A DNA stretch of 64,000 nucleotides from Haloarcula amylovorans. GTDB lineage: Archaea; Halobacteriota; Halobacteria; Halobacteriales; Haloarculaceae. The notes under the pieces are model-generated. The model was not told the DNA's origin. It worked only from the letters and a program-made list of their open reading frames with translations, and searched no databases. Below, one piece after another: positions 46,201 through 55,392 of this stretch; the stretch's first letter is position 1; each line of letters opens with the position of its first letter. The stretch spans positions 186,001-250,000 of the forward strand of contig NZ_SRIF01000004.1 of NCBI RefSeq assembly GCF_004681185.1, given 5' to 3'. The position numbers and the translations under genes were made by a program.

Positions 46201-46578
46201 GAGGACGTGAACGTCTACGCGTCATCGGCCGTGGACGCCATCATGTTCGACGTTCCCAAGAACGTTTTCGGGCCGATTCGAGCGCTCGAACTCTGTCCAC
46301 TCATGCTCGCCGAAGATGACTCGCGCGCCGACCGAACCCGGCCGATCATCAGCACGGAGACGTGGGAGAACGGCGCGTCGTGGAAGGACGACTTCCGCTT
46401 TGGCGGCGGCCGCGACGACGAGATGAACCCGAACATTATCGACATGATCACGCCCGATGGAGTAAACCAGAGCGACGCACTGGCCTACTCAGCGGACCGA
46501 CAGGCACGGTTGCCGATGGTCAAGGTATCGAAACATGTTTCGAAGGCGGTTCGTTCGGCGTCCGCGCACAAGCAGTGA
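43228..46578 (+). CDS. Tat-exported GH97 alpha-glucosidase-type enzyme
   Basis: The product is 1116 residues. The N-terminus has a Tat signal (VNRRGFIGALAGFGAATSLP). Residues about 60-330 are the GH97 N-terminal beta-sandwich (RVFDDGIGFRYVFPQQ; YESWWIPNDW). About 345-620 is the barrel (YCGPWWDLHIGKSDWPN; VLAEGWNKNYD; FMAHNETLGNVDN; LLLNAHEPIKPTGVRRTFPN; REGAAGLEY). The Glu in HNET and the Glu after His in AHEPIKPTG match inverting SusB-type alpha-glucosidases; retaining GH97 members have Gly there. About 640-740 is the C-terminal sandwich. Residues about 870-1055 (DDDGPGSYYYPLNGWFTDG) resemble the glucodextranase C-terminal binding module. It acts outside the cell on starch-like glucans. A TrmB regulator lies at 50832. 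Confidence 0.85.
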   Translation: MTNNTGGNENTACGDGTAEGKGSRRSVNRRGFIGALAGFGAATSLPLGASDATAKPIASGPIQSSYTVQSPDNTVAFEITLDGTELRYSVSFDGRTVIADSNLGVTLGNGELNGNLSITGSQTTSHDETWQPVWGGFSGVRNHYTQLELGVETTDSPRRRLTLECRVFDDGIGFRYVFPQQPNLDEFAINSEHTGFEFVEDYESWWIPNDWDNYEYFYFNTPISQVDAGIRQNHDKTADPLPVNEDAVDAQGVNTPVTLKAAEDCYLSIHEAALTDYAGMTLAQTTNGTPKFESALVPRPDGSKVWATAPHASPWRTIQLGRSPGDLIESRLILNLNEPCKIEDTSWIEPQKYCGPWWDLHIGKSDWPNSGDSTLPVGARTDNVKQYMDFASEHGIGAVLAEGWNKNYDMPEKQDYTESADHFDHREAWDYGQSLDPPVEFMAHNETLGNVDNLDSQIDAAYSWYGREPINSIKTGYVGEDNVTLNDEVHHHHDQSMVKHYRRVVTTAADNQLLLNAHEPIKPTGVRRTFPNFMTREGAAGLEYQNFSLDGVNPTHTVTTPFTRMLAGPIDHCPGIFDVFYDEYTGGLQADPDCRVHTTRTRQLAHYPMFLSGLQMVSDLPEYYTDGADGDWSQVLPEFAYVRDAPVDWDETRVPTAEIGQYVAIARRDSDEWWIGVATDDQARTIDVPLEFLDDDIAYATTVYSDAGTADFETNPMDVREDEFVVEATETLTASMVYGGGQALRLEPATNAQVSSLPRYSSPEQDDYEVTITEEPIAGERFITVGGTNDGSVVGGERFEIRVDGEVYDEVLVRISPDGSTFEVPTTLDELGAHEIAVGPVDEAPIATRTVSVQTDLPLGDPVAKWEDPKGDDDGPGSYYYPLNGWFTDGAFDIATFEVRETDERYQFLYTIHGELMDPRAGNAGFTRGFSVQLPELYVRDPTANRVSEATQARDGVNAELAEPYHYRFENIEGTTQVQPRVAAADGSVITEDVNVYASSAVDAIMFDVPKNVFGPIRALELCPLMLAEDDSRADRTRPIISTETWENGASWKDDFRFGGGRDDEMNPNIIDMITPDGVNQSDALAYSADRQARLPMVKVSKHVSKAVRSASAHKQ

Positions 46579-47006
46579 GGGCGATTTTCGAACCGACGAG
46601 CAACAGAGGTGAAACACTGAAGGCGTCGCGTTCTCCGGGTCACCGACGCACGACCTCGAATAGAGTTTTTGTATTAATACTGCAATAGTAAAGCTATAGT
46701 ATTCAGCCACGTTGTGTTCGAACGCTGCCAGTGAAACTGGGGAAGGCAGCATCCGTCGACTGACGACGACTCTCGATGCGGTTTACTCTCCGCCACCCTT
46801 TCTATGCGAATCGGCGAATATCTATCGACACACCGTCTTTACTCAGCGTATCGGGCGACGTTGGCGCGCTCGGACAGGTCTCGTCCGATACTATCCGAAA
46901 TAGTCATCTCAAACCCATTATCCAGCAGCCGTCTCGAATCTGCCTAGAACTTCTGTAATAGAAGTACAGAAACTATTATTTATGTCCTCCATTAATTGTT
47001 GTGTAC
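46579..47006. other. Intergenic gap between the two GH97 genes
   Basis: About 430 bases with no convincing gene. The T-rich run at 46663-46676 (gagtttttgtatta) may end transcription of the first gene. The AT-rich actattatttatg (46970-46982) about 25 bases before the second start is a promoter candidate, so the two genes probably have separate promoters. Confidence 0.4.
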
Positions 47007-50000
47007 ATGCCGCGTGACTCAGGCAGTACGGGGAAGGCAGGAGCAGAGAAGGACGGACGAAAGACCACAGCGCTCGGCCGGCGGGACTTCTTAGGTGGAA
47101 TAAGCGGACTGATAGCCGCCGCGGCGTACACGGTAGACGTACCCGAGGCTGTCTCCGGCCAGATCGAGAACGGCAACGACGGCGACGTGCAGACGGTTAC
47201 GTCTCCAGACGGGAGCATCGAAGTGACGGTGGACCTCGTTGACGGCCGGCCGACGTACGCGATGGCGTTCGACGGGTCGACCTACGTCGACGCGTCGTCG
47301 CTCGGATTCGACTTTCAGAACCAGTCGACCTTCGGCGTGGCGTCTGATGGGTCCACCGGTGCCGCCGTCACCGTCACCGGAAGCGAAAACGGCACCGAAA
47401 CGGAGCGGTGGGATCCCATTTGGGACCAGTATGACAGCGTCGCCGAGGAGTTCAATTACCTGCGTCTCAGTCTCGAAGAGACAGGGAGTCCGAACCGGTC
47501 GGCGAACCTCGAACTTCGCGTGTTCGACGATGGTCTCGGCTTTCGGTTCGCCTTCGACGACGATTTCGCTGCCAACAGCGACAAGACCGTCATCACTTCG
47601 GAGAACACGCAGTTCAACTTCGCGGACGATTACACGGCGTGGTGGATTCAAAACGAGTTCGTCAACCCCCGCTTCGAACAGGAGTATGAGGAGACCGTCC
47701 TTAGCGACGTCTCTGCCGGAACCCGAACGATTCGGCCGAACGGGAACACGATTCAGAACGGGGCGCATACGCCGTTCACCGTCAAAGCCGGCGAGGACGC
47801 GTATCTGAGCGTTCACGAGGCAGACCTCACGGACTACGCGACCATGTCGCTCGCACCGCAGTCCGAGGACGGCGGGACCGACTTCACCGCCGAACTCGCT
47901 CCTCTGCCCGATGGGACGAAGGTCGCCACCGAAGCGCCAACGGTGACGCCGTGGCGGACGATACAGGTGACACAGACGCCCGGTGAGCTCGCCGAGTCGT
48001 CGCTGATTCCGCTGCTCAACGACGACCTTGACGAGTCGGTGTTACCTACCGTTGCCGGCGAACCCGACACGAGTTGGATTACGCCGCGGAAGTACGTCGG
48101 CATCTGGTGGACGATGATCGCGGGCAACGCTAAGTGGGAGTACAAACCCGACGCCGACATCGAGGCCAACGGGAACGATCCGGCGGCGTACATCCACGGT
48201 GCACGAACCGAGCGGATGAAACGCTACATGTCCTTCGCCAGCCGAAACGGCGTCGACAGCGTCCTCGTTGAAGGGTGGAACGAGGGGTGGGATAGCTACC
48301 CCGGATCCGGAGCGACGATGGACTTCGACCAGTCCTATCCCGATTTCAGCCTGACCGAGGTCACGGACTACGGCCAGTCGCTTGACCCGGCGGTGGAGAT
48401 GACCGCTCACAATGAGACCGGTGGGAACCTTGACAACTATGAGGAGCAAATTCTGGACGACGACATCTTCCAATACTACGAGGAAAACCACATCCGTACC
48501 ATCAAGAACGGTTACGTCTCCGACGCGGGCCTGATCCACGAGAGCAGCGACAACTCGCCGACCATCAACCACCACTGTCAGATAGCGGTCAACCACCACG
48601 AATTAGTCGCCCGTGAGGCGGCGGGTAACCGCCAACTGCTTGAACGCCACGAAGCGGACAAACCCACCGGCAAGCGCCGGACCTACCCGAACCTGGCGGC
48701 CACCGAGACGGTGAAAGCACAGGAGTTTGACGGGTTCAACGCCCTCGCGTCCGACCTCGGCCCCGACCATCACGTTGAGTTGCCGTTCACGCGGATGCTG
48801 GCCGGCCCGACGAGCTTCCAACCCGGCATCTTCGACATCACGTTTAACGACGACACCGGTGGGCGCATTCAGACGACGCGCGCGAAGCAACTTGCCATGT
48901 ATCCGACCTACAATGCCGGGATGCAGATGGCTGCCGATCGTGTCGAGGCGTACGTCAACCCCGAACTGGGTGTTGGTGAACTCGTCCAGGCTGCGGCTGG
49001 GGACCTTGACGGGATGATTACGGCCGACAACTGGCGGGACGCCTTCGGTACTAACTACGTCGCGGTTGACCCGAGTCGCGTCCCGTCCGGTGCGTCAGTG
49101 TCCTTTTCGGTTACGGATGTCCCTGCCGACGGGATATACGACCTCCATCTGCGCTATGCGAGCGACGCCGAGCAGAACGCGAGTCGGGTTGTCGAGGCCG
49201 GACGGACCGGAGCGACCCTTCGAGTGAACGACTCGTCGGAAGCCATCGAACTTCCCTTTACCGAGTACTGGGACGATTGGCAGGTGTTCACCACCTCGGT
49301 CGAACTCACCGAAGGCAAAAACACCGTCGCCGTCGAATTGCACTACGACGACTCCGGCGACTCTTTCACCGGCGACGTTGGCGGGTTCAACCTCAATACG
49401 GTCGCTGTCACCGAACAGGGCGAGACGTCACCGATCCCGAGCGAATATGCCGGCTACACCCCCGAGAACGAGAACTTTGACACGGAGCCCGAGTTCGACT
49501 TCCTCGAAGCGATACCGGCCGGCGACTGGGACGATACGACGGTCGTCGACGCTGAGATCGGCGAATACACCGTTACGGCTCGACAGTCGGGCGAGGAGTG
49601 GTTCGTTGGCACGATGACCGGCGAACGCGGGCGTGCGCTCGACGTGCCACTCGATTTCCTCGCACCGGGACGAGGGAATGAGCGGGCGAACGAAAATGGC
49701 GCGCCAGCGAACTGTTCGAACGTTCCTCGTGGGCCAAAATACGTCGCGGAGATGTACAGCGACGGCATCGACGCATCACTCGACGGAGAGCCGACTGACG
49801 TCCGAATCGACGAGGCCATCGTCGACCCGAGCACGACGCTGCTGGCGTCAGCCGTGGCCAGCGGCGGGCAGGCGGTCCGTCTCCGGAAGGCTCGTGGCCG
49901 CGAGCGAGCCGAACTCCCCGAGTACGAGCGACCCGAACAGCAATACGATACTATCTCCGTCCCGGAACAGACCTACGTGACCTTCCCCTTCGAGGTGGAG

Positions 50001-50792
50001 ATAACTGGCTCTCACACCGGCCAGTTTATTGGCGGCGAGGAGTTGAACGTCTACGCCAACGGCGAGCAGGTGGACACTATCCTCGTTCGGTTCTCCTCGA
50101 CACAAGAGACGGACAGTTTCAGCCTCACCTTCGACGAACCCGGTGAGTATGAAATCACCGTCGGGCGGTCACTCGACGGCGCACTGCCAGCACAGACCAT
50201 TAGTATTGAGGACCCGTACGCCGCCGAACTTCCCGAACAGTATTCGACGTTCGCGTCCGCGCCTGCCGAGTTCGGCCGTATCGACGACAGACTCCTTATC
50301 AACGCCGCTGGTGAGGATATAGAGACGTACGCCGACGAGTACGGGACCATCTACGTGGACGACGGACTCGGTGAGAGCGGCACGGTCACGGCGGAGATTC
50401 TCGACCAGGAGAACACGAACTCGTTCGCCAAAGCGGGCATCATGGTTCGAAACGACATCACCGGAGCCAGCGAGTCCCCCGGTTACCTGTTGCTGGCGAC
50501 CTCACCGCTGCTCGGGCCGTTCATGCACGTCGATACCGACGCGAGCGGTCGGGTCGACAGTTTCACCGGGTCGAACGTCTCCTACAGCTTCCCGACGCAC
50601 CTTCGACTCGAAAAGGAGGGTACGACGTTTACTGGACTGGCGAGCGTCGATGGCGGGTCGACGTTCACCGAGATTGGTACCGTCGACGTTTCCTCTGCGG
50701 CCGAGGTGCAAGACGCCGGAATGTTCGTCACCTCACACAACGTGGGTGTAAAGAGTAGAGTGGCCTTCGACGACTTCGAAATCACGGAGTAA
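47007..50792 (+). CDS. Tat-exported GH97 enzyme with inserted CBM and C-terminal lectin-like domain
   Basis: The product is about 1260 residues, nearly twice a typical GH97. The Tat signal is LGRRDFLGGISGLIAAAAYT. The GH97 sandwich (VFDDGLGFRFAFDDDFAAN) and barrel follow (GIWWTMIAGNAKWEY; VEGWNEGWDSYP; MTAHNETGGNLDNYE about 465; LERHEADKPTGKRRTYPN about 546; TVKAQEFDG). His-Glu before KPTG again points to the inverting alpha-glucosidase type. Residues about 668-808 are an inserted CBM6/35-like module (DGIYDLHLRYASDAEQNASR; YWDDWQVFTTSVELTEGKNT). Residues about 1088-1260 are a concanavalin-like sandwich (SFAKAGIMVRNDITGASESP). It is a multi-module extracellular glucan-degrading enzyme paired with the first GH97. 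Confidence 0.85.
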   Translation: MPRDSGSTGKAGAEKDGRKTTALGRRDFLGGISGLIAAAAYTVDVPEAVSGQIENGNDGDVQTVTSPDGSIEVTVDLVDGRPTYAMAFDGSTYVDASSLGFDFQNQSTFGVASDGSTGAAVTVTGSENGTETERWDPIWDQYDSVAEEFNYLRLSLEETGSPNRSANLELRVFDDGLGFRFAFDDDFAANSDKTVITSENTQFNFADDYTAWWIQNEFVNPRFEQEYEETVLSDVSAGTRTIRPNGNTIQNGAHTPFTVKAGEDAYLSVHEADLTDYATMSLAPQSEDGGTDFTAELAPLPDGTKVATEAPTVTPWRTIQVTQTPGELAESSLIPLLNDDLDESVLPTVAGEPDTSWITPRKYVGIWWTMIAGNAKWEYKPDADIEANGNDPAAYIHGARTERMKRYMSFASRNGVDSVLVEGWNEGWDSYPGSGATMDFDQSYPDFSLTEVTDYGQSLDPAVEMTAHNETGGNLDNYEEQILDDDIFQYYEENHIRTIKNGYVSDAGLIHESSDNSPTINHHCQIAVNHHELVAREAAGNRQLLERHEADKPTGKRRTYPNLAATETVKAQEFDGFNALASDLGPDHHVELPFTRMLAGPTSFQPGIFDITFNDDTGGRIQTTRAKQLAMYPTYNAGMQMAADRVEAYVNPELGVGELVQAAAGDLDGMITADNWRDAFGTNYVAVDPSRVPSGASVSFSVTDVPADGIYDLHLRYASDAEQNASRVVEAGRTGATLRVNDSSEAIELPFTEYWDDWQVFTTSVELTEGKNTVAVELHYDDSGDSFTGDVGGFNLNTVAVTEQGETSPIPSEYAGYTPENENFDTEPEFDFLEAIPAGDWDDTTVVDAEIGEYTVTARQSGEEWFVGTMTGERGRALDVPLDFLAPGRGNERANENGAPANCSNVPRGPKYVAEMYSDGIDASLDGEPTDVRIDEAIVDPSTTLLASAVASGGQAVRLRKARGRERAELPEYERPEQQYDTISVPEQTYVTFPFEVEITGSHTGQFIGGEELNVYANGEQVDTILVRFSSTQETDSFSLTFDEPGEYEITVGRSLDGALPAQTISIEDPYAAELPEQYSTFASAPAEFGRIDDRLLINAAGEDIETYADEYGTIYVDDGLGESGTVTAEILDQENTNSFAKAGIMVRNDITGASESPGYLLLATSPLLGPFMHVDTDASGRVDSFTGSNVSYSFPTHLRLEKEGTTFTGLASVDGGSTFTEIGTVDVSSAAEVQDAGMFVTSHNVGVKSRVAFDDFEITE

Positions 50793-50831
50793 CTCGCGAC
50801 GGCGGTACTCGTCTACCCAGACGGGAGCCGC

Positions 50832-51890
50832 TCACTCGGCGACGTCGAGCGTGATGTCCAGCGCTTCGTAATCTTCGACGATCGCGTCAATCCCGCCGAC
50901 CGTCACCACCTCGCCGTCGTAGGAGACGCTGAGACCGTTCTCGACGGGAAACGTGTTGGTGAACGGCTCGATTAGCCCCTGCCGAATCTCCACGATGGGA
51001 ACTTCGTGCATCTCGGTGAGTTCGCCTGTAGTTGTGTGCTGTGCACGAATCGTCGCGGTCAGGTCGTTGCCCGCCCGTTTGTGGAGTGTCGCGTGTACCA
51101 GCGCATTACGGAGTTGCGGATACGACTTGGGCAATTCGTCAGGTTCACAGAGATACTCTTGGTCTGCGATTCGCCAGTAATTACTCAGGTAGGTACTGAA
51201 GAGGTTGCCGGCCACGGAGGAGCGCGTGAGCGAGACGGCGCTCCCCTCGGCCCCCTCGTCGATGAACAGTTTCGGCTCGTCGTGGATCATAATTTCGTTG
51301 TCGACCGTTAAGAGCGGACGCGGCTCGGCGTCCCACGTTCGAACGATACTCGCACGACCGACGAGTGAGCCACGGTCGAACTCGTTGAGTCCGGGTTCGG
51401 TCAGCAGAACGTACACGGTAGCATCGCGGTCGACGGCAGCGGCCAATTCCGATTCAAATCGCTCGAACTTGGCCGCCGGCATGCAGATAAATACTTCCTC
51501 CGTCGCGCGGTCGATGAACCGCTTCCAGCGCTTGATGATCGTCTGTCTAGACTTTATCAGCTCTACTTCGAGTTCGGCGGGCTTCTGATTCGCCAGTTGC
51601 TCCGTGACGTCCGCTTTGACCTCGTCGAGTTGCTTGTTGATCCCCTCGACAACGCTCTCGGGGTCCTGTGCCCGGACCATCGATGGTCTGACGTGGTCGT
51701 TGAGGAAGACGAGGCCGCGCTCGTCGAGTTGTTCACACATCTGGTAGACGTACCGCTGAGACACCTCGGAGTCAGCGATAATCTCGCTGACCTTGGCTTC
51801 ACCGTGGTCAAGAATCGTCAGATATGTATCGATTTCCTTAGACGAAAGACCGAGAAGTTGGAGATTGTTACGAAGACGCTCTTCAGTCAT
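50832..51890 (-). CDS. TrmB-family sugar-responsive regulator
   Basis: The product is 352 residues from the ATG at 51890; a TTG two codons earlier is possible. The N-terminal TrmB HTH is LQLLGLSSKEIDTYLTILDH, VSEIIADSEVSQRYVYQMCE and QLDERGLVFL. A coiled-coil linker follows (GINKQLDEVKADVTEQLANQ). The C-terminal sugar-binding domain follows (RWKRFIDRATEEVFICMPAA ... LFSTYLSNYWRIADQ). TrmB proteins repress or activate maltose, trehalose and central-sugar genes and release DNA on sugar binding. Convergent with the second GH97 gene, it probably controls both glycosidases. Confidence 0.9.
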   Translation of the reverse strand: MTEERLRNNLQLLGLSSKEIDTYLTILDHGEAKVSEIIADSEVSQRYVYQMCEQLDERGLVFLNDHVRPSMVRAQDPESVVEGINKQLDEVKADVTEQLANQKPAELEVELIKSRQTIIKRWKRFIDRATEEVFICMPAAKFERFESELAAAVDRDATVYVLLTEPGLNEFDRGSLVGRASIVRTWDAEPRPLLTVDNEIMIHDEPKLFIDEGAEGSAVSLTRSSVAGNLFSTYLSNYWRIADQEYLCEPDELPKSYPQLRNALVHATLHKRAGNDLTATIRAQHTTTGELTEMHEVPIVEIRQGLIEPFTNTFPVENGLSVSYDGEVVTVGGIDAIVEDYEALDITLDVAE

Positions 51891-52074
51891 ATACAATACT
51901 GCAAGAGTGCCACTAAAAAGCTTCTCGCTAATTGTGTTCGTTCGATTCGAGATAATGCCACTTTTTCTCTCATCCTCGAATGTTGGATAAAATCCTATTA
52001 GATCTATGCCACATTTACCCCTCTAAAATCTAAGTCCATCGCCCTGAATCTGTGAGGCACCGTGTCATTCCCCG

Positions 52075-52329
52075 ATGTTGGAGGGGATTTGTCAGTTCAT
52101 GGTCGCACCGAAACACGAGTCTGACTTCGTGTTTCGCGGCGCAGACAGCACAGACGATTCGCAGCTCCAGCTGATTCATACTCATCTCCCAAAATTGGCT
52201 GAGGCGGGCTATATCGAATGGCATCGCGAGACCGGCGAGGTTTCGAAGGGGCCTCGGTACGACGAGATCGAACCACTCCTTGATCTGATCGAAAATCACG
52301 CAGACGAACTCCCGCCTAATTGGCCCTGA
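52075..52329 (+). CDS. Small HTH-like protein (DUF7344-like), perhaps 5'-truncated
   Basis: The product is 84 residues. The end, TDDSQLQLIHTHLPKLAEAG, YIEWHRETGEVSKGPRYDEI and EPLLDLIENHADELP, fits the second half of the haloarchaeal DUF7344 winged helix. In that family the order is ...L.HVHLPKLADAGVIEYD...V..GP. The first half (the usual SNxRRR...) is not present, so the gene may be a 3' remnant with a chance ATG. Confidence 0.5.
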   Translation: MLEGICQFMVAPKHESDFVFRGADSTDDSQLQLIHTHLPKLAEAGYIEWHRETGEVSKGPRYDEIEPLLDLIENHADELPPNWP

Positions 52330-52478
52330 CCTGTCTCAAGTTGGACCGAGTTGCTCCGCAGAGATTTCTGATTCTTCTGCTATACGTCTAGGTAGTCTCT
52401 CGATCAGTTGTAGTCCGCACTGAGCGTTCGCTCTTCATCGATTCGCAGTCACTCACCGCTCATACAGCACTACAGCAT

Positions 52479-52510
52479 GATTTTCTGCCCCCCGGAGGAG
52501 GTGCGGGGGC
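52479..52510 (+). promoter_or_regulatory. Hairpin leader element, copy A
   Basis: GATTTTCTGC (52479-52488) is followed by a 6-bp stem CCCCCG/CGGGGG (52489-52494 with 52504-52509) and loop GAGGAGGTG. It lies 31 bases before the ATG of the ArdC-like gene at 52541. Same layout as 55358-55387 and 60659-60688: 5' GATTTT(C/G)TGC, a perfect but different stem, and a loop ending GGTG. Confidence 0.6.
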
Positions 52511-52540
52511 GTACCCGAGAGTGCGTTCCGATAGATACCA

Positions 52541-53499
52541 ATGGCGACGATCCAAACCGACCTTCCTGACGCAGAGACGTCTAGCCAGCAAACCACGCAC
52601 TCCTTCGACGATTCAGACACCCGAGCCGACGACATGCGTGACCAACTCGATGCGTGGGTTGAGGACCTTGCCGAGCTGACCGACGAGGCCCAGGCCAGCG
52701 AGCAGTTCCAGCAGTGGCTCGAAGTCCAGTCGACGTTCCACGATTACTCGGCCCGGAACACGCTGCTCATCCAGTTGCAGTGCCCCAACGCAACCAAGGT
52801 CGCTGGGTACAATACGTGGTAAGCAGAGTTCGACCGACACGTCCAGCAAGGGGAAGACGCGATCTGGATCTGGGCACCCATCATCACCAACAAATGTCCT
52901 GAGTGTGGCAACTCGCCGTCCTATCACGCAAACACGGAGTGTGAGTACGACGAGACCGATCCTGATGAATGGTCCCGAGGACTGGTCGGCTTTCGGCCGA
53001 CGTCGGTGTTCGATATCTCTCAGACCGAGGGCGAGCCGTTGCCCGACTCGAAACCGAAGCGTATGGTGATGCAAATGGGCTCGTCGAAGAACTGTTGACT
53101 GCGACTGACGCCATCGGCGTTGATGCGACTATCGTTGCTCCCGATGAATGGGAGCACGGCTCGGCACACGGGGTGTGTGAACGACGGAGTCCAACGACGA
53201 CAAACCCGGTCGTGGAGGTGGTCGGCCGGACAAACCGGGCGGATCTTGCGAGTACGCTCATCCACGAGTTTGCTCACGCGATCATGCACTTCGAGCGTGA
53301 ACCCGGCGAGGAGAAATCGCGGTTGGAGGTCGAAGCCGAAGCGGTGGCCTACATCGTCAGTCGGCACTTCGGCTTGGATCCGGACAACTCGGCGTTCTAT
53401 CTGGCGGCGTGGGACGAAGACGCGCCAACGACGGTTCGAGATCGACTAGATCGGATTTCGAGTACGGCGGCTGAGCTCATCGACGCTATTGAGAATTAA
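52541..53499 (+). pseudogene. ArdC-like antirestriction/zinc-peptidase gene, broken
   Basis: The product would be about 315 residues. The first part (MATIQTDLPDAETSSQQTTH; FQQWLEVQSTFHDYSARNTL; LIQLQCPNATKVAGYNTW) is the ssDNA-binding ArdC N-domain. After YNTW there is a TAA (52820-52822), one base from CAA. The frame continues with zinc-knuckle sequence (KCPECGNSPSYHANTECEYD) and loses one base near 53042. The last part in the shifted frame is the metallopeptidase domain with the zinc motif LIHEFAHAIMHFERE (HExxH). ArdC proteins protect incoming plasmids from restriction. Two lesions make it inactive. Confidence 0.8.
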
Positions 53500-53785
53500 G
53501 CCACGAGGGCTATCTCTCGCTGGTCACTGCAAATATCTATAGTTGCGACTTTTGTGACACCACACCTCGTTTCGAATGAAAACGCACCTCCACTGTTCCG
53601 TGTTTTTCAGCGGAAGCAGTGGTGTGTTTCTACGGAGAGCGTTAGCTGTTTGTGAAAGTGTCAGACAGAACTCTACACAGTATTGATTTCGACCGACAGG
53701 GGGAGAATTGATCATTCAGTAGACCTGCATATATACCACTCGGAGACCTTCTGCACCAGCGGTGTGTGGACCGTTCTATGATGCC
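53500..53785. other. Intergenic gap
   Basis: About 285 bases between convergent genes, AT-rich. No gene, repeat or RNA is recognised. Confidence 0.4.
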
Positions 53786-54214
53786 TTAGAGGTCAAAGGT
53801 AGATACCACCAATGACTCCTTCTCAGTATCATGGAGTACAATAAGTTCTGAAAGTTCCATATTTTCATAGCGTATCTCGGTAGTGTATTCCACACCGCCA
53901 GAGCACGCAACTGTGTTTTCTTCATTTTTCGGCTCGCCTGTATAGATACGACAGATAATCGATTGTTCCTCAGATGGCCCATATAGCGATGAGTCTAGCA
54001 CAAGTCCCTCATCAACGTAACCAATAGTACCATTAATTGTAATCACATTCTCTGATTGCTTATTGATCTCCGCTTGATTGTTCAATTTATCGCAGACACT
54101 ATTTGAGAGACTCGTGGTGGAAGTCATCTGTGGCATATCATCCTCTGTAGAAGTGCAACCTGCCAATCCAGACCCTATCGCAATAGTACTGAGGATTAAT
54201 TCTCTTCGTTTCAT
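53786..54214 (-). CDS. Small Tat lipoprotein
   Basis: The product is 142 residues. MKRRELILSTIAIGSGLAGC is a Tat signal with lipobox LAGC (Cys 20), followed by an acidic spacer. The mature domain has paired cysteines (SVCDKLNN; SIICRIYTG; VACSGGVEY) and beta-strand pattern, like the other small haloarchaeal surface lipoproteins here. It is richer in Asn, Ile and Lys than its neighbours and the DNA is AT-rich, which suggests a different origin. The function is unknown. Confidence 0.7.
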   Translation of the reverse strand: MKRRELILSTIAIGSGLAGCTSTEDDMPQMTSTTSLSNSVCDKLNNQAEINKQSENVITINGTIGYVDEGLVLDSSLYGPSEEQSIICRIYTGEPKNEENTVACSGGVEYTTEIRYENMELSELIVLHDTEKESLVVSTFDL

Positions 54215-54398
54215 GTCTTGATATTATCTTTCGATTGTGAAGTGCTTTCCCTGTACTGATCATTCTGGACACAATGAGGACAACGGAGAGCAACCAGCTG
54301 AGCTGTGAGACCGTGCCTGTGTCTCGGTTGGAGTACGGCGACGAGTGATTTGTGGTGCGCTGACCAGCTGAGCGCGCCTGACACGCGCTCGGTTCGTC

Positions 54399-55337
54399 AT
54401 GGCAACAGACGCACGACACTCTTGGTCAGCGACAGCTATCGACGATGCAAAACAAGTTGAGTACGTCGGATTCCTGCATCGAGAACCGTTCGTCATCGAC
54501 GCTTATGCGCTGGGATTTACAGTCGGTGTTCGTGAGGACTATTCCTATCAGTCGTCGCTGCGGAACGTCGATGTCCCAATCGAGATTCTGGACAACGATT
54601 TTCGAAATCCTGATTTGGACCGCTACATCGAGCGCTTTGAGCAGTATGAACCGTCCGTGGGAATGCTGGGCGATGCGTACGACTGCGAGGAAGCCCGGCG
54701 ATACAATCGGGTGTCGAGAGAATTGAAAGGGACGTTTCCTGGGACGGAGATCATCATCGTTCCGAAGTGTCGAGAAGCGATTTCTGCGATTGGCGACGAC
54801 CTCGCTCTGGGATACCCGATGGGATATTCCGACAAGACAGCCGAGGAATACACGAACATCGTGGACTGGCGCGATCGTCGAGTCCATCTGCTGGGCGCGA
54901 GCCCACCCAAGCAACATGAGGTGATTCAGGATCTCACACAGCCACGTGTTACGGGTGAACCACCAGCCGATATCGTCGGCGTAGACTGGAACGGGATCCA
55001 CCTAGCGGCTCTGAAAGGCCAGTATTTTATGCCGTATGGCTACGGCAACGCGGATCAGCTCTCGATTCGAGCGACCGTGCGGGAGAGTTTAGAGTGGATC
55101 CGACGGTACTGGCAGACAACGGGCGTCTGGCCGACGTCGGGAACTGGCCAGAATCCATTAGACGGGGAACCGATGGACCCGGTCTTTGCTGCCGACGGCG
55201 GCCACGCGACGGCTATGGACCTCGAAGATGCGATTGTCGTCGAGTACGAGAACGGTCAGACGCTCGCCTATCGCTCCGAACGTGAACGAAGTCGTATCGA
55301 GTACCGGGAAGGGATAGTCGCCGTCAACCGGACGTAA
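54399..55337 (+). CDS. DUF6610-like plasmid-associated protein
   Basis: The product is 312 residues, intact. QVEYVGFLHREPFVIDAYAL, VPIEILDNDFRNPDLDRYIE, QYEPSVGMLGDAYDCEEARR, IIIVPKCREAISAIGDDLAL and VHLLGASPPKQHEVIQDLTQ are the strongly patterned blocks. They match my memory of a haloarchaeal family annotated DUF6610. The alternating strand-helix pattern and VHLLGASPPKQ suggest a TIM-barrel or Rossmann-like enzyme, possibly related to tRNA-guanine-transglycosylase-like folds. That is a guess. It precedes hairpin element B by 20 bases. Confidence 0.6.
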   Translation: MATDARHSWSATAIDDAKQVEYVGFLHREPFVIDAYALGFTVGVREDYSYQSSLRNVDVPIEILDNDFRNPDLDRYIERFEQYEPSVGMLGDAYDCEEARRYNRVSRELKGTFPGTEIIIVPKCREAISAIGDDLALGYPMGYSDKTAEEYTNIVDWRDRRVHLLGASPPKQHEVIQDLTQPRVTGEPPADIVGVDWNGIHLAALKGQYFMPYGYGNADQLSIRATVRESLEWIRRYWQTTGVWPTSGTGQNPLDGEPMDPVFAADGGHATAMDLEDAIVVEYENGQTLAYRSERERSRIEYREGIVAVNRT

Positions 55338-55357
55338 GCAATTACGAACCACTCCCT

Positions 55358-55387
55358 GATTTTGTGCGCCTCTGGCGGGTGAGAGGC
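55358..55387 (+). promoter_or_regulatory. Hairpin leader element, copy B
   Basis: GATTTTGTGC (55358-55367), stem GCCTCT/AGAGGC (55368-55373 with 55382-55387) and loop GGCGGGTG. The stem bases differ from copies A and C but are fully paired. An ATG follows 5 bases later. Confidence 0.6.
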
Positions 55388-55392
55388 TCAGC

